The position numbers and the translations under genes were made by a program. A DNA stretch of 64,000 nucleotides from Dastarcus helophoroides (Eukaryota > Arthropoda > Insecta > Coleoptera > Bothrideridae): the NCBI GenBank assembly GCA_028583605.1, contig CM053332.1, positions 26,017,485 to 26,081,484 on the forward strand, in the 5' to 3' direction. Of this stretch, positions 1 through 10,919 are shown one piece after another. The notes under the pieces were generated by a model. It ran no database searches, was not told the DNA's origin, and worked only from the letters and a program-made list of their open reading frames with translations. Within the stretch, counting starts at the first letter, position 1; the number at the start of each line of letters is the position of its first letter.

Positions 1-1482
1 AAGATAATCGACTTTATGAAAAATTAAATTTCAAAAGGGTCCAAATCTTTAGAAAAAGTCGAAATTTTGTGTCAAAATTTTCAAAAAAAAAGTGGCCACG
101 TAAAATTAACAAAAACGTCAAAATTTCCAGATAAATCCGAAATTTTGGAAAAAAGCGAAATTTCGAAAGAGTGAAAAATTTTAAACTAAATTAAATTTTG
201 GTGAATATTAAAAATTTTGAAAAAAAATTGAATCTCTCTCTCTCACTCTCTTAAATTTAAAATTGTTCAAAAAGTCAGAATTTTGAAAAAGGGTCGAGAT
301 TTTCTAAAAGGGTGAAAAGTCAAAATTTCTAAGAAAAAATAGAAATTTTGATAGTAAAAAGTCGAAATTTAAAAAATCCAACCTTTCAGAAAATCGAAAT
401 TTTAAGAAAGTAAAATTTAAAAAAAAATAGTCAAGTTTACATAAAAGTCGAGATTTCGAAAAAAGTCTTAAATTAAAATAAAATATAAACTTGAAAACCG
501 TGAAAACTTTGAGAAACAGTCAAAATTTTGAACGATTTCAAAAAAAGGTCGAAGTTTTTAAAAAACAATATTTCAAAATAATCGACTTTATGAAAAATTA
601 AATTTCAAAAGGGTCCAAATCTTTAGAAAAAGTCGAAATTTTGTGTCGAAATTTTCAAAAAAAAGTGGCAACGTAAAATTAACAAAAACGTCAACATTTC
701 CAGATAAATCCGAAATTTTGGAAAAAAGCGAAATTTCGAAAGAGTGGACACTTTTAAACTAAATTAAATTTGGGTGAAAATTATAAATTTTGAAAAAAAA
801 TTTGAATCTCCCTCTCTCTCTCACTCTCTTAAATTTAAAAATTCGAAGATTCGAAATTTTGAAGAAAAAGTCGAATTTTTCAAAAAGTCAGAATTTTTAA
901 ATAAATGGCCGAGATTTTCTAAAAATCGAAATTTGAAAAAAAGGTCAAAATTTTAAAAAAAAGTCAAAATTTCAACGAAAAATTCGAATTTTTGATAAGT
1001 AAAAGGTCGAAATTTAAAAAAAAAACAACTTTTCAAAAAATCGAAATTTTAAGAAAGTAGAATTTAAAAAAAATAATCAAGTTTACATAAAAGTCAAGAT
1101 TTCAAAATAGGACTTAAATTTAAAAAAAAAAACTAGATTTGAAAATTGTGAAAACTTTGAATAACAGTCAAAATTTTGAACGACGTTCGAAATTTTCAAA
1201 ATAAAGTGGGACTCTTAACAAAAATCAATATTTCAAAATAATCAACTTTATAAAAAATTAAATTTAGAAAGGATCCCAATTGTTAGAAAAACTCGAAATT
1301 TTCTATCGAAATTTTAAAAAAAAATTGGCATTTTCAGGAAATGTAAAATTAACCCAAAGTTAAAAAAGTTAAAATTTCCAGAAATATTCGAAATTTTGTT
1401 TGGAAAAAAAGCGAAATTTCGAAAGAGTGGAAACTTTAAAATTAAGCTAAATTTTGGTGAATTTCAAACACATTTTGTAAAA
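1..1482. repeat. A-rich tandem copies of about 575-660 bp
   Basis: The phrase ATAATCGACTTTATGAAAAA opens the window and recurs near 575 and, more diverged, near 1233. The sequence between is built from variations of AAAAAGTCGAAATTTT. Copies 1 and 2 stay alignable over hundreds of bases, including a short CTCTCTCTCACTCTC patch (231-251 and 811-830). No gene is visible; short open frames here are Lys/Phe-rich and follow from base composition. Confidence 0.7.
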
Positions 1483-1932
1483 ATCTCTCTCTCCTCTCCC
1501 TCTCCTCTTCGTCCTCTCTCTCTCTTCTCTTCTCGCTTCTCCTCCTCTCCTCTCTACTCTCTTTTCTCTCTCTCATCCTTCTCTCTCTCTCTCTTATCTC
1601 CCCTCCTCCTCTATCTCTTCTCTCTCTTTCCCTCTCTCTCTCTCCCGATTCTTGAAAAAACTTTAAAATTAAGCCTAAATGTTGTGATTTCAAAACATTG
1701 AAAAATTCTCTCTCTCCCGCTCTCTCATTCTCTCTCTTCCCTCTCTCTCTCTCCGTCTCTCAATCTCTCTCTCCACTCTCTCTCTCTTTCTCTCCGCTCT
1801 CAATCTCTCTCTCCCTCTCTCTCTCTCCCTCTCCCCTCTCTCTCTCTCCCTCTCTCTCTCTCTTCTCTCTCTCTTCTCTCTCTTCTCTGTCCCTCTCTCT
1901 TTTCTCTCTCTCTCTGTCTCTCTCTGCCTCTC

Positions 1933-1976
<44 letters not shown>

Positions 1977-2066
1977 AATTTTGGTGAATTTCAAACATTT
2001 TGAAAAATCTCTCTCTCTCTCTCCGTCTCTCTCCGTCTCTCAATCTCTCTCTCTCCCTCTCTCTCC

Positions 2067-2097
<31 letters not shown>

Positions 2098-2289
2098 ATC
2101 TCTCTCTCTTTTTCTCTCTCTCTCTCTTTCTCTTCTCTCTCTCTCTCTTTCTCTCTCTCTCTCCGTCTCTCAATCTCTCTCTCGCTCTCTCTCTCTCTCT
2201 CTAAATTTTGGTGAATTTCAAACATTTTGAAAAATCTCTCTCTCTCCTCTCTCTCCGTCTCTCAATCTCTCTCTCTCCCTCTCTCTCTC

Positions 2290-2371
<82 letters not shown>

Positions 2372-2389
2372 TCTCTCTCTAGATAGAGT
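1483..2389. repeat. CT/GA microsatellite tract with interspersed spacer units
   Basis: About 0.9 kb of (CT)n and CTCC/CTTC variants. It is broken near 1450, 1975 and 2200 by the same AT-rich spacer (TAAATTTTGGTGAATTTCAAA...), so it is a higher-order array rather than one simple run. The purest (CT)n block is about 2308-2380. Open frames on both strands (Ser/Leu or Arg/Glu runs) are artefacts of the repeat. Confidence 0.9.
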
Positions 2390-2535
2390 GATACTCAGTA
2401 TCTCTCTGGAGATGATAGCTTGGCTGTCGAAACTCCTTAGAGCAACCTTTGTTGCGTTTTTTAAACACTCTTGGTTCCAGGGCACAGGTTTGTTATTTTA
2501 ATTTTTGAAGTTAACCAAGGACCAGTCCGTTCTAC
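2390..2535 (+). mobile_element. MITE-A copy 1 (single arm)
   Basis: One arm of a palindromic non-autonomous element found about ten times in this window. Diagnostic words in order: GATGATAGCTTGGCTGTCGA, GAGCAACCTTTGTTG, TTGGTTCCAGGG, TTTTTGAAGTTAACCAAGGA, CCAGTCCG. It abuts the CT tract. The family name is mine; I do not recognise a published one. Confidence 0.75.
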
Positions 2536-2559
2536 AAAAAAAAATGTCCTAATCATATA

Positions 2560-3140
2560 AATGCAAAAGATCGTTTATTTGCCTGTTTGTTGGGTTTTCA
2601 CGGTTTAATTTCGCAACCGATTTCTATGAAAATTGGTATAGCGTTTCCTGAAAACGAAGAGGCAAAAATAGGCTCAACAAAAATGGTTTAAGTTGACTTT
2701 TGGTTCGGTATCTCTTGCCTTGAGATGATTTTGGTTATAGAAAGATAAGAACCAGAGAAAATGGGGAAATATCTTATTCGCGAAAGTGTGTTTGTCTGTG
2801 TGTCTGTTTGTTGACTTTTCACGGTTTAATAACTCAACCGATTTCGACAAAAATTGATACAGAAGTTCCTTGAATCCCAAGATGTAATAGGCTCGTCGAA
2901 AAATTCACAATTTGAAAGGAAAATGTGTTTTGGGACAATATTTGTTATTTTGGAACTGGTTTTGGTTATAGAAAACCAAGAACGACTTCACATTTGTTAG
3001 AAAAAAATGGAGAAATTCCTCATCCTACTAGTAAATGTGAAAGTGCGTTTGTCTGTCAGTCTGTCTGTTTGCTTTTCAGGATTCGATTACTAAACCGATT
3101 TTGACCAAATTTGGTATAGAGCTTACTTGAGTTCCGAAAT
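2560..3140. repeat. Three diverged copies of a dispersed repeat with TTTGTCTG...ACCGATTT core
   Basis: Copies start near 2570, 2785 and 3045. Each reads roughly TTTGTCTGTNTGTTTG, then TTTTCACGGTTTAAT, then CAACCGATTT and AAAATTGGTATAG. The same unit recurs near 3600, 57490 and 58580, and in reverse orientation near 11000 and inside the 383-bp array. Such tails are common in insect transposable elements; I cannot assign the class. Confidence 0.6.
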
Positions 3141-3204
3141 ATAAGATAGGTCAGTTAAACAACAACAAATTATAGTTATAAAATGTGCATTAGTGATTGT
3201 GTAG

Positions 3205-3505
3205 TGTAAGCAATTTTTTAGAAACATTTGATATTGGGAAGCGGCCAATAACGGCAGATAAGCGCTCCAGGCGTTTCCGCAAGCGATAATCTTATCGTAC
3301 GAGATTCATCCAGAAAACCGAAAGGGTATAAATACGCGATCGTCTTTCCCTCAAGGGAGTTAGTCGGATAGTTTGATATTTAAGTGAGTTATAATTGTAG
3401 TGTTTCGAAATAAGTTCGAAGTAAAGTGTTTACAGTTCACGAAGAATTAATTTTTGAACCGATAACCGATAATCGATTTTCGAACCGATAAATGCATTTG
3501 GAACA
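3205..3505 (+). mobile_element. Divergent solo-LTR-like copy
   Basis: It shares an ordered set of segments with the two better LTRs at 15136 and 34420: GGCAGATAAGCGCTCCAG, a CGATAA...TTAT core, a TATA box (GGGTATAAATACG), CTTTCCCTCA just after it, TAGTGTTTCGA, an AAGTAAAGTG motif and GAACCGATAA near the end. It begins TGTAAG and ends near GGAACA. No clean target duplication is visible, so the boundaries are approximate. Confidence 0.6.
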
Positions 3506-3595
3506 ATGTTCGCTACCTTGTCAGGATTTTCATTTTAGGAAATCTAGAATAATACGAAGTTTTTCATATTTATCTTAGAAGGTTGTTATCCTGTA

Positions 3596-3700
3596 AATGC
3601 AAAAGTGTGTTCGTTTGTGTGTTTGTTGACTTTTCACAGCTTAACTACTTAACCGATTTCGGCGGAATTTGCTATGAAAATTCCTTGAAGCTTAAGTTAC
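3596..3700 (+). repeat. Further copy of the dispersed TTTGTCTG...ACCGATTT repeat
   Basis: It contains GTGTGTTTGTTGACTTTTCA followed by TTAACCGATTTCGG, matching the copies at 2570-3130. It lies just 3' of the LTR-like copy. Confidence 0.55.
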
Positions 3701-3976
3701 AACATAGACTCATTAACGCGAAACTAAATCTACAGTTAAAATTGCAGAGTTGGCAACAGTGCTTTAGTTTCGAAATTCTGAACTTGATTGATCTAAGCGT
3801 TAAAGTATTAGAAGCCTCTGAACTTTTCCAGAGTGACCGTCCCGTTGCCAAGCGTGCGCTAGTCAACTGTTGGAGGCACCGCCACCTATGATCTACTATT
3901 AACGCGTTTTGGCGTTCATTAGGCCCCGTGCAGTCTACGTCGTAACCTATTTGCAAGTCAAGCAATTGTGGAGGTG

Positions 3977-4062
3977 TTTAGTCGTTTTCTCATTTCAAAT
4001 GTCGTTTTCTCATCTCAGTTGTCGTTTTCTCATCTCAACTGTCATTTTCCCATCTCAACTGA
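3977..4062 (+). repeat. 20-bp minisatellite, about four units
   Basis: Units of the type GTCGTTTTCTCATCTCAACT repeat about four times with small changes. No gene is associated with it. Confidence 0.7.
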
Positions 4063-4132
4063 AATTAGCTGGAATGAGTAAACGAGCTGTTTCGTAATGC
4101 TAGAAACATTTACGAGAAATTCATAGATTTAT

Positions 4133-4510
4133 GTGCATTTTGACCGGTTGCAGCTCGAAACCGATTTAGTTTTCTTGAAATGTACCCAGTCGTGGCGTTT
4201 TCCGTCTGCCCGAATTAGCATAACTTCAGCGACTGATGCAACTTCTATATATCTCGGGGGCAATTTTTCAGACTTGTATATTTCTATTGAAGAGGAAAGC
4301 TGGAACAATATCGTTTTAAAATGCAGAGTATGCTTCAGGGTTGAAAAATATTTGCCGTCGGTTGTCGGTTGCGAGCACGCCGCCGCCCGAATCGACTTTT
4401 TAAAACACATCGAAATTGCAACAAACGATTATAGTTATTATAAAGGTTGGTCGGTTAAAACTACCCATTTGTGCAAGAATCCTTTGTTTCATTGTTCAAC
4501 CAATCAATGA
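4133..4510 (+). other. Unrecognised 125-codon open frame, probably not a gene
   Basis: This stretch has more balanced base composition than its surroundings and stays open for 125 codons on + and about 93 on -. The + translation contains SITSATDATSIYLGGNFSDL and a Cys-rich part (KCRVCFRVEK). It has no domain I recognise, no convincing splice signals and no neighbouring exon. It could be a decayed transposon fragment or a chance frame. Confidence 0.15.
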
Positions 4511-5492
4511 TTTCTTCACGCTAGTTTAAACACAACGATTTTCGTGGTTATTATGCTTCAGTGCGATTGTCTCTCCAATTTAATAACAAACAAATTGTTC
4601 AACCTTTTATAAAACGCGTAACAGTTCTACTTAGCCCGAGATGTATTAATGAGTATCCAAAAAAAATTGTTACAACCGCGAATCAGCTGCCTAAAACGCT
4701 TCCTGGTTTCTTTTTAAATACTGTTACGTGTTACAGTTTTGCGTAAGGTGACAAAATGCGCCGCCACAATTCGAGCAAGATAACACGCAGATCGCGACAT
4801 AACTCGATATAATTGCTAAGAAAAGAATGCTCTAGATTTAGAAGCTAAATACGAAATCGAAGTTGGCTGTTTCTGTTAAAAAAACATGAATGGCCTCCGA
4901 AAATGGTGCCATTTCGAAAACATTCCATTTAGATTTGCAGCTATCAGTTATGGCATGGAAAAACTTGGAAAGTCTTTTTGGTTTAATCTACTACGAAATT
5001 AAATAATTTAGTTGTTTGGGTCTTGAATAATTAATTTTGTGGATGCGTCGTTTTTAGAAATTCGGGTTTAGTTTTCATCAGACCGCTTAATTATTGTCCT
5101 AATATTTTAGAATTGCTTTTTTATTTTTATATCCAATTATTTTCATATTAGTTTTAAGTGTACAAAAATACACGTACGAATAATACACAAAACGTGTTGC
5201 GCATTAATTATGCTATAGCAGCCGACAGTTGATCAACTGGACGACTTTTTGCAGAATGAAATCAAGCCACGCATTTTTAAACATTAAATGTTTAGCATAT
5301 AGTTTAAAAGAAGTCATAATCTTTGTTGCAAAAAGGAGTCAGGTCTCATTTTAGAATCTAGCACTATCTATTAACCGAAGAAACAATCTGTTGAATAAGT
5401 GGGGGTAGCTAAGTAATCTGCAGAAGATGCCCAAGTGTTTTGGTTTCATTTTACAAAACAAGTTATGTTTTATTAGCTGGAATAGGTTAGGG
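4511..5492. other. AT-rich intergenic stretch, nothing recognised
   Basis: No repeat unit, exon or RNA gene could be supported. The sequence looks less repetitive than the rest of the window. Confidence 0.5.
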
Positions 5493-5560
5493 CAGGGGTC
5501 GGCAAACCGCGGTTCTTTTAAACAGAAATTGCGGCTCTTTACATTCCCCCCCCCCCCCAA
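5493..5560 (+). mobile_element. hAT-type terminus with poly-C run
   Basis: CAGGGGTCGGCAAACCGCGG at 5493 matches the well-known style of hAT-superfamily termini (CAGGGGTCGGCAAAC). A second GCGGCTCTTT follows, then a run of 13 C (5546-5558). I could not find the matching opposite end, so this is called a truncated remnant. Confidence 0.5.
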
Positions 5561-6035
5561 ATAATAAATGAAAGCTAGAGTGGACAGACACGACATGAGT
5601 ACTCATTAAACCTACAAAAGTCGAAATTTCCAAAAATACTTTTCTGGGAATTTTTACGTTTTGCTTAACTTTTAACAAAAAAGTTATAATTTTAAGAAGT
5701 ATTTTTCCGAAATATTTAATTGTATTAACATTTAAAAAAAAACACATGAAATTTCTAGAAAAAGACCAATTTGGGGAGACGAAATTTCTAAAAAAATATT
5801 TTTCTCATAATTTTTTCTTTATAATTTTCTACAGCCTTGAAATTTCGTGAATAAAAGTTGAATTACTTTTGTGAAAAAAAAATACCGAAGCAAAGTTCGA
5901 AACAAAAGCTGAAACTTTCAGAAAAAGCCCAATTTTGAGAAAAGGGAAGAGATTTTGAAAAAATTGAGAAAAAGAGACTCCGAAAAAAGTAAGAAAAAGA
6001 GAGTTCGAAAAAATTGAGAAAAAGGAAGAGATTTT
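5561..6035. repeat. A-rich degenerate repeat (GAAATTT/GAAAAA words)
   Basis: Loose repetition of GAAATTTCTAAAAA and, at 5935-6080, of an approximately 30-bp unit (GAAAAAATTGAGAAAAAG...GAGATTT). It runs into the 433-bp array. Confidence 0.55.
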
Positions 6036-8090
6036 GAAAAAATTGAGAAAAGGAAAGAGATTTCGAAAAAAGTGAATTTATCAAAAGTTCTCAAAAAAAG
6101 GTAAAATGTGAAAAAAAGCTCGAATTTCGACAATAGATTGAAACCTAGAACAAATTAAAAACGTGAAATGTTTAGACAAATTTAAATTTTTTGAAAAACT
6201 AAAATATTAAAAAGCGAAATTGAAAAAATAAACTGGAAGCGCAAAAAAAATTATCGAACTTTAAAACAGCCAAAGTTTTTTAAAGAAGAAGACAAAAGTG
6301 AAATTTTAGAAAAAATTTCAAGGAAAAAATCAAAATTTTAAGAAAAGCTCGAAATTTCGACCAAAAATTTGCAATTTTCCAGACAAATTGAAACGTTAAG
6401 ATTAAATTTGAAATTTCAAGAACAAGGCGATTAAAAAAAAACACATTTCCCGATAAATTCAAATTTTCAGAGAATTGAGCAAAGGAAAGAGAATTCGAAA
6501 AAAATGAATTTATCCAAAGTTCTCAAAAAAAGGTAAAATGTGAAAAAAAAGCTCCAATTTCGACAATAGATTGAAACCCAGAACAAATTAAAAACCTGAA
6601 ATTTTTAGACAAATTTGAATTTTTTGAAAACCTAAAATATCAAAAAACAAAATTGAAAAAATAAACTGGAAGCGCAAAAAAAATTATCGAACTTTAAAAC
6701 AGCCAAAGTTTTTTAAAGAAGAAGAAAAAAGTGAAATTTTAGAAAAAATTTCAAGGAAAAAATCAAAATTTTAAGAAAAGCTCGAAATTTCGACCAAAAA
6801 TTTGCAATTTTCCAAACAAATTGAAATGTTAAGATTAAATTTGAAATTTCGAGAACAAGGCGATTAAAAAAAAACACATTTCCCGATAAATTCAAATTTT
6901 CAGAAAATTGAGAAAAGGAAAGAGATTTCGAAAAAAATGAATTTATCAAAAGTTCTCAAAAAAAGGTAAAATGTTAAAAAAAAGCTCGAATTTCGACAAT
7001 AGATTGAAACCCAGAACAAATTAAAAACCTGAAATTTTTAGACAAATTTGAATTTTTTGAAAAACTAAAATATCAAAAAACGAAATTGTAAAAATAAACT
7101 GGAAGCGCAAAAAAAATGATCGAACTTTAAAACAGCCAAAGTTTTTTAAAGAAGAAGAAAAAAGTGAAATTTTAGAAAAAATTTCAAGGAAAAAATCAAA
7201 ATTTTAAGAAAAGCTCGAAATTTCGACCAAAAATTTGCAATTTTCCAGACAAATTGAAATGTTAAGATTAAATTTGAAATTTCGAGAACAAGGCGATTAA
7301 AAAAAAACACATTTCCCGATAAATTCAAATTTTCAGAAAATTGAGAAAAGGAAAGAGATTTCGAAAAAAATGAATTTATCAAAAGTTCTCAAAAAAAGGT
7401 AAAATGTTAAAAAAAGCTCGAATTTCGACAATAGATTGAAACCCAGAACAAATTAAAAACCTGAAATTTTTAGACAAATTTGAATTTTTTGAAAACCTAA
7501 AATATCAAAAAACGAAATTGTAAAAATAAACTGGAAGCGCAAAAAAAATTATCGAACTTTAAAACAGCCAAAGTTTTTTAAAGAAGAAGAAAAAAGTGAA
7601 ATTTTAGAAAAAATTTCAAGGAAAAAATCAAAATTTTAAGAAAAGCTCGAAATTTCGACCAAAAATTTGCAATTTTCCAGACAAATTGAAATGTTAAGAT
7701 TAAATTTGAAATTTCGAGAACAAGGCGATTAAAAAAAAACACATTTCCCGATAAATTCAAATTTTCAGAAAATTGAGAAAAGGAAAGAGATTTCGAAAAA
7801 AATGAATTTATCAAAAGTTCTCAAAAAAAGGTAAAATGTTAAAAAAAAGCTCGAATTTCGACAATAGATTGAAACCCAGAACAAATTAAAAACCTGAAAT
7901 TTTTAGACAAATTTGGATTTTTTGAAAAACTAAAATATCAAAAAGCGAAATTGTAAAAATAAACTGGAAGCTTAAAAAAAAATTGTCGAACTTTAAAAAA
8001 GCCAAAGTTTTTTAAACAAGAAGAAAAAAGTTAAATTTTAGGAAAAATTTCAAGGAAAAAATCAAAATTTTCAGAAAAGCTCGAAATTTC
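6036..8090. repeat. Tandem array, unit about 433 bp, between four and five copies
   Basis: Landmarks recur at 432-433 bp spacing: AAACTGGAAGCGCAAAAAA, ACAAGGCGATTAAAAAAAAA and TTTATCAAAAGTTCTCAAAA (for example near 6500, 6945, 7375 and 7808). The three central copies are nearly identical, which suggests recent amplification. The first and last copies are diverged and truncated. A 78-codon open frame on the - strand repeats once per unit and is a by-product. Confidence 0.9.
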
Positions 8091-8215
8091 TCTCTTCAGA
8101 GAGATACTGAGTATCTCTCTGAAGATGATAGTTTGGCTGTCGAAACACGTTAGAGCAACCTTTGTTGTGTTTTTTAATCTTTCTTGGTTTCAGGCGACAA
8201 GATTTGTATTTCAAT
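8091..8215 (+). mobile_element. MITE-A copy 2 (single arm)
   Basis: Begins with the hinge CAGAGAGATACTGAGTATCTCT, then GAAGATGATAGTTTGGCTGT, GAGCAACCTTTGTTGTG and GGTTTCAGGCGACAAGATTT. It sits directly at the end of the 433-bp array. Confidence 0.8.
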
Positions 8216-8317
8216 TAGGACAGCGTTTCCCAAACAGTGTGTCGCGATGGATTTCAGTTTTTTCAGCATTTTATCTTTTTTGAAATATATAAAGAAAATC
8301 TTTTTTTGTACGACTTT

Positions 8318-8480
8318 TTTTTGGTGGAAGGGACTGCTCCTTGGTTATCTTCAAAAATTGAAAAACTAATCTTGCATTTCTTTGAATATGACAGCTTGGC
8401 TATCGAAACGCGTTAGAGTAACCTTTGTTGTGTTTTTTGATCTTTTCTGGTTTCAGGAGGCAAGATTGGTATTTTTTGTA
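8318..8480. mobile_element. MITE-A copy 3 (both arms, internally deleted)
   Basis: The left arm TTGGTGGAAGGGACTG...CCTTGGTTATCTTCAAAAATTG jumps after about 50 bp into right-arm sequence (GACAGCTTGGCTATCGAAAC, then GTTGTGTTTTTTGATC and GGTTTCAGGAGGCAAGA). Most of the left arm has therefore been lost. Confidence 0.75.
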
Positions 8481-8544
8481 AGACCTTTTGCAAAGATTTC
8501 GAGTTTTTAAATACTTCTGCACCTATTTATTAAAAATTTTAATA

Positions 8545-10375
8545 TTTTGAAATTTCGTCTATTTTGGTTCTTTCAAAATTTCGACTATTTTGATTCTTTC
8601 GAAATTTCGAAAGAACCAAAATAGTCGAAATTTCGAAAGAATCAAAATAGTCGAAATTTTGAAAGAATCAAAATAGTCGAAATTTCAAAATATTAAAATT
8701 TATTATATTAAATTTATTTTGGTTCTTTCGAAATTTCGACTATTTTGGTTCTTTCGAACCAAAAATAATAGTCGAAATTTCGAAAGAATCAAAATAGTCG
8801 AAATTTCGAAAGAATCAAAATAGTCGAAATTTTGAAAGAATCAAAATAGTCGAAATTTTGAAAGAACCAAAATAGTCGAAATTTCGAAAGAATCAAAATA
8901 GTCAAAATGTTGAAAGAATCAAAAGAATCGAAATTTTGAAAGAACCAAAATAGTCGAAATTTCGAAAGAACCAAAATAAATTTAATATAATAAATTTTAA
9001 TATTTTGAAATTTCGTCTATTTTGATTCTTTCAAAATTTCGACTCTTTTGATTCTTTCAAAATAGTCCAAATTTTGAAAGAATCAAAATAGTCGAAATTT
9101 TGAAAAAACCAAAATAGACGATATTTCAAAATATTAAAATTTATTATATTAAATTTATTTTGGTTCTTTCAAAATTTCGACTATTTTGGTTCTTTCAAAA
9201 TTTCGACTTTTAAAAAAAATGTTTCCTGAAGGTTTTAACTTTCATCGACAATTTCAAATTTTTAAAAAATTATTTCAACATTTTTGTAAATTTGACTTTT
9301 TTCGGGAAATTTCATTTTTTTTTGAAAATTTTGAATTTTCCATTAAAAAATTTTGACAGTTTAAAATTCCAACTTTGTGGAAATTTCAACTTTGGAAATT
9401 TTGATTTCCTCAAGATGTTGCCTTTTTCTTGAAAATTTAAGTTTTTCCGAAAACTTCGCCTTCTTTGATAATGTTGGTTTTTGGAAAATTTCACTTTTTT
9501 AAAAATTTTGGCTTCTATCAAAATTTTTTCTTTCGAAATTTCGAAAGAACCAAAATAGTCGAAATTTCGAAAGAATCAAAATAGTCGAAATTTTGAAAGA
9601 ATCAAAGTAGTCGAAATTTTGAAAGAACCAAAATAGACGAAATTTCAAAATATTAAAATTTATTATATTAAATTTATTTTGGTTCTTTCGAAATTTCGAC
9701 TATTTTGGTTCTTTCAAAATTTCGACTTTTTAAAAAAATGTTTCCTGAAGGTTTTAACTTTCATCGACGATTTCAAATTTTTAAAAAATTATTTCAACAT
9801 TTTTGTAAATTTGACTTTTTTCGTAAAATTCCAATTTTTTTGAAAATTTTGAATTTTCCATTAAAAAATTTTGACTTTTTAAAATTCCAACTTTGTGGAA
9901 ATTTCAACTTTGGAAATTTTGATTTCCTCAAGATGTTGCCTTTTTCTTGAAAATTTAAGTTTTTCCGAAAACTTCGCCTTCTTTGATAATGTTGGTTTTT
10001 GGAAAATTTCACTTTTTTAAAAATTTTGGCTTTTATCAAAATTTTTTCTTTCGAAATTTCGAAAGAACCAAAATAGTCGAGATTTCGAAAGAATCAAAAT
10101 AGTCGAAATTTTGAAAGAATCAAAGTAGTCGAAATTTTGAAAGAACCAAAATAGACGAAATTTCAAAATATTAAAATTTATTATATTAAATTTATTTTGG
10201 TTCTTTCGAAATTTTGAAAGAACCAAAATAGACGAAATTTCAAAATATTAAAATTTATTATATTAAATTTATTTTGGTTCTTTCGAAATTTCGACTATTT
10301 TGGTTCTTTCAAAATTTCGACTATTTTGATTCTTTTAAAATTTCGACTATTTTGATTCTTTCGAAATTTCGAGAA
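8545..10375. repeat. Array of ~18-36-bp palindromic words with a duplicated ~520-bp block
   Basis: Units are (T/A)CGAAATTTCGAAAGAA(T/C)CAAAATAG and their reverse complement, switching strand several times so the region can fold extensively. A block containing TTTCCTGAAGGTTTTAACTT is present at about 9217 and again at about 9737, a near-identical ~520-bp duplication. A TTATATTAAATTTATTTTGG spacer recurs about five times. No coding signal. Confidence 0.85.
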
Positions 10376-10471
10376 CATGACGAAGTTTGACAAATTAGCA
10401 GAAAATAAAACGATAAAATATTACGAAAAAGTCGAGATGTGCAAAAAGATAAAAATAAATTTAAGACAAAA

Positions 10472-10740
10472 GATTTTTTTTGTGGATCGGACTGGTCCTT
10501 GGTTATCTTCAAAAATTGAAATACAGAACTTGTCTCCTAAAACCAAGAAAGATTAAAAAACACAACAAATGTTACTCTAAAGCGTTTCGACAGACAAGCT
10601 GTCATCTTCAAAGAGATACTGAATCTCTCTAAAGATGACAGCTTGGCTGTCGAAACGCCTAACGCGTAAGAGCAACCTTTGTTGTGTTTTTTAATCTTTT
10701 TTGGTTTCAGGGGACAAGTTCTGTATTTCAATTTTTCGAG
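10472..10740. mobile_element. MITE-A copy 4 (nearly complete palindrome)
   Basis: Left arm GGATCGGACTGGTCCTTGG...TGTCTCCTAAAACCAAG...CGACAGACAAGCTGTC; centre AGAGATACTGAATCTCT; right arm GATGACAGCTTGGCTGTCGA...GTTTCAGGGGACAAGTTCTG. The two arms are near-perfect reverse complements, giving a ~270-bp foldback. A short CTAACGCGTAAGAG duplication sits in the right arm. Confidence 0.85.
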
Positions 10741-10919
10741 ACAAAAGAGAAAAAAGGCGAATCTCGAGAAATGAAAAATTTTCAGAAATTGAGAAATTTT
10801 AATAAAACGTAATTTCTGAAAAGGGTCGATTTTTTTTTAACTTCAACCCACTCGCAAAGGGCAACCCCATTATGCCTTCAGAGCACCGCTGGTAGGAAAC
10901 GGAAACAAGGATGAAATGC
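10741..10919. other. Short A-rich spacer
   Basis: Nothing recognised except a less AT-rich patch at 10842-10905 (CAACCCACTCGCAAAGGG...) of unknown origin. Confidence 0.4.

Noticed and set aside
2560..3140. A non-LTR retrotransposon gene
   Set aside because: Only a short repeated tail-like unit is seen; there is no reverse transcriptase or endonuclease sequence nearby.
6713..7814. Three identical 78-codon - strand frames as a gene family
   Set aside because: They recur at the exact period of the 433-bp satellite and have Phe/Leu-rich composition only.
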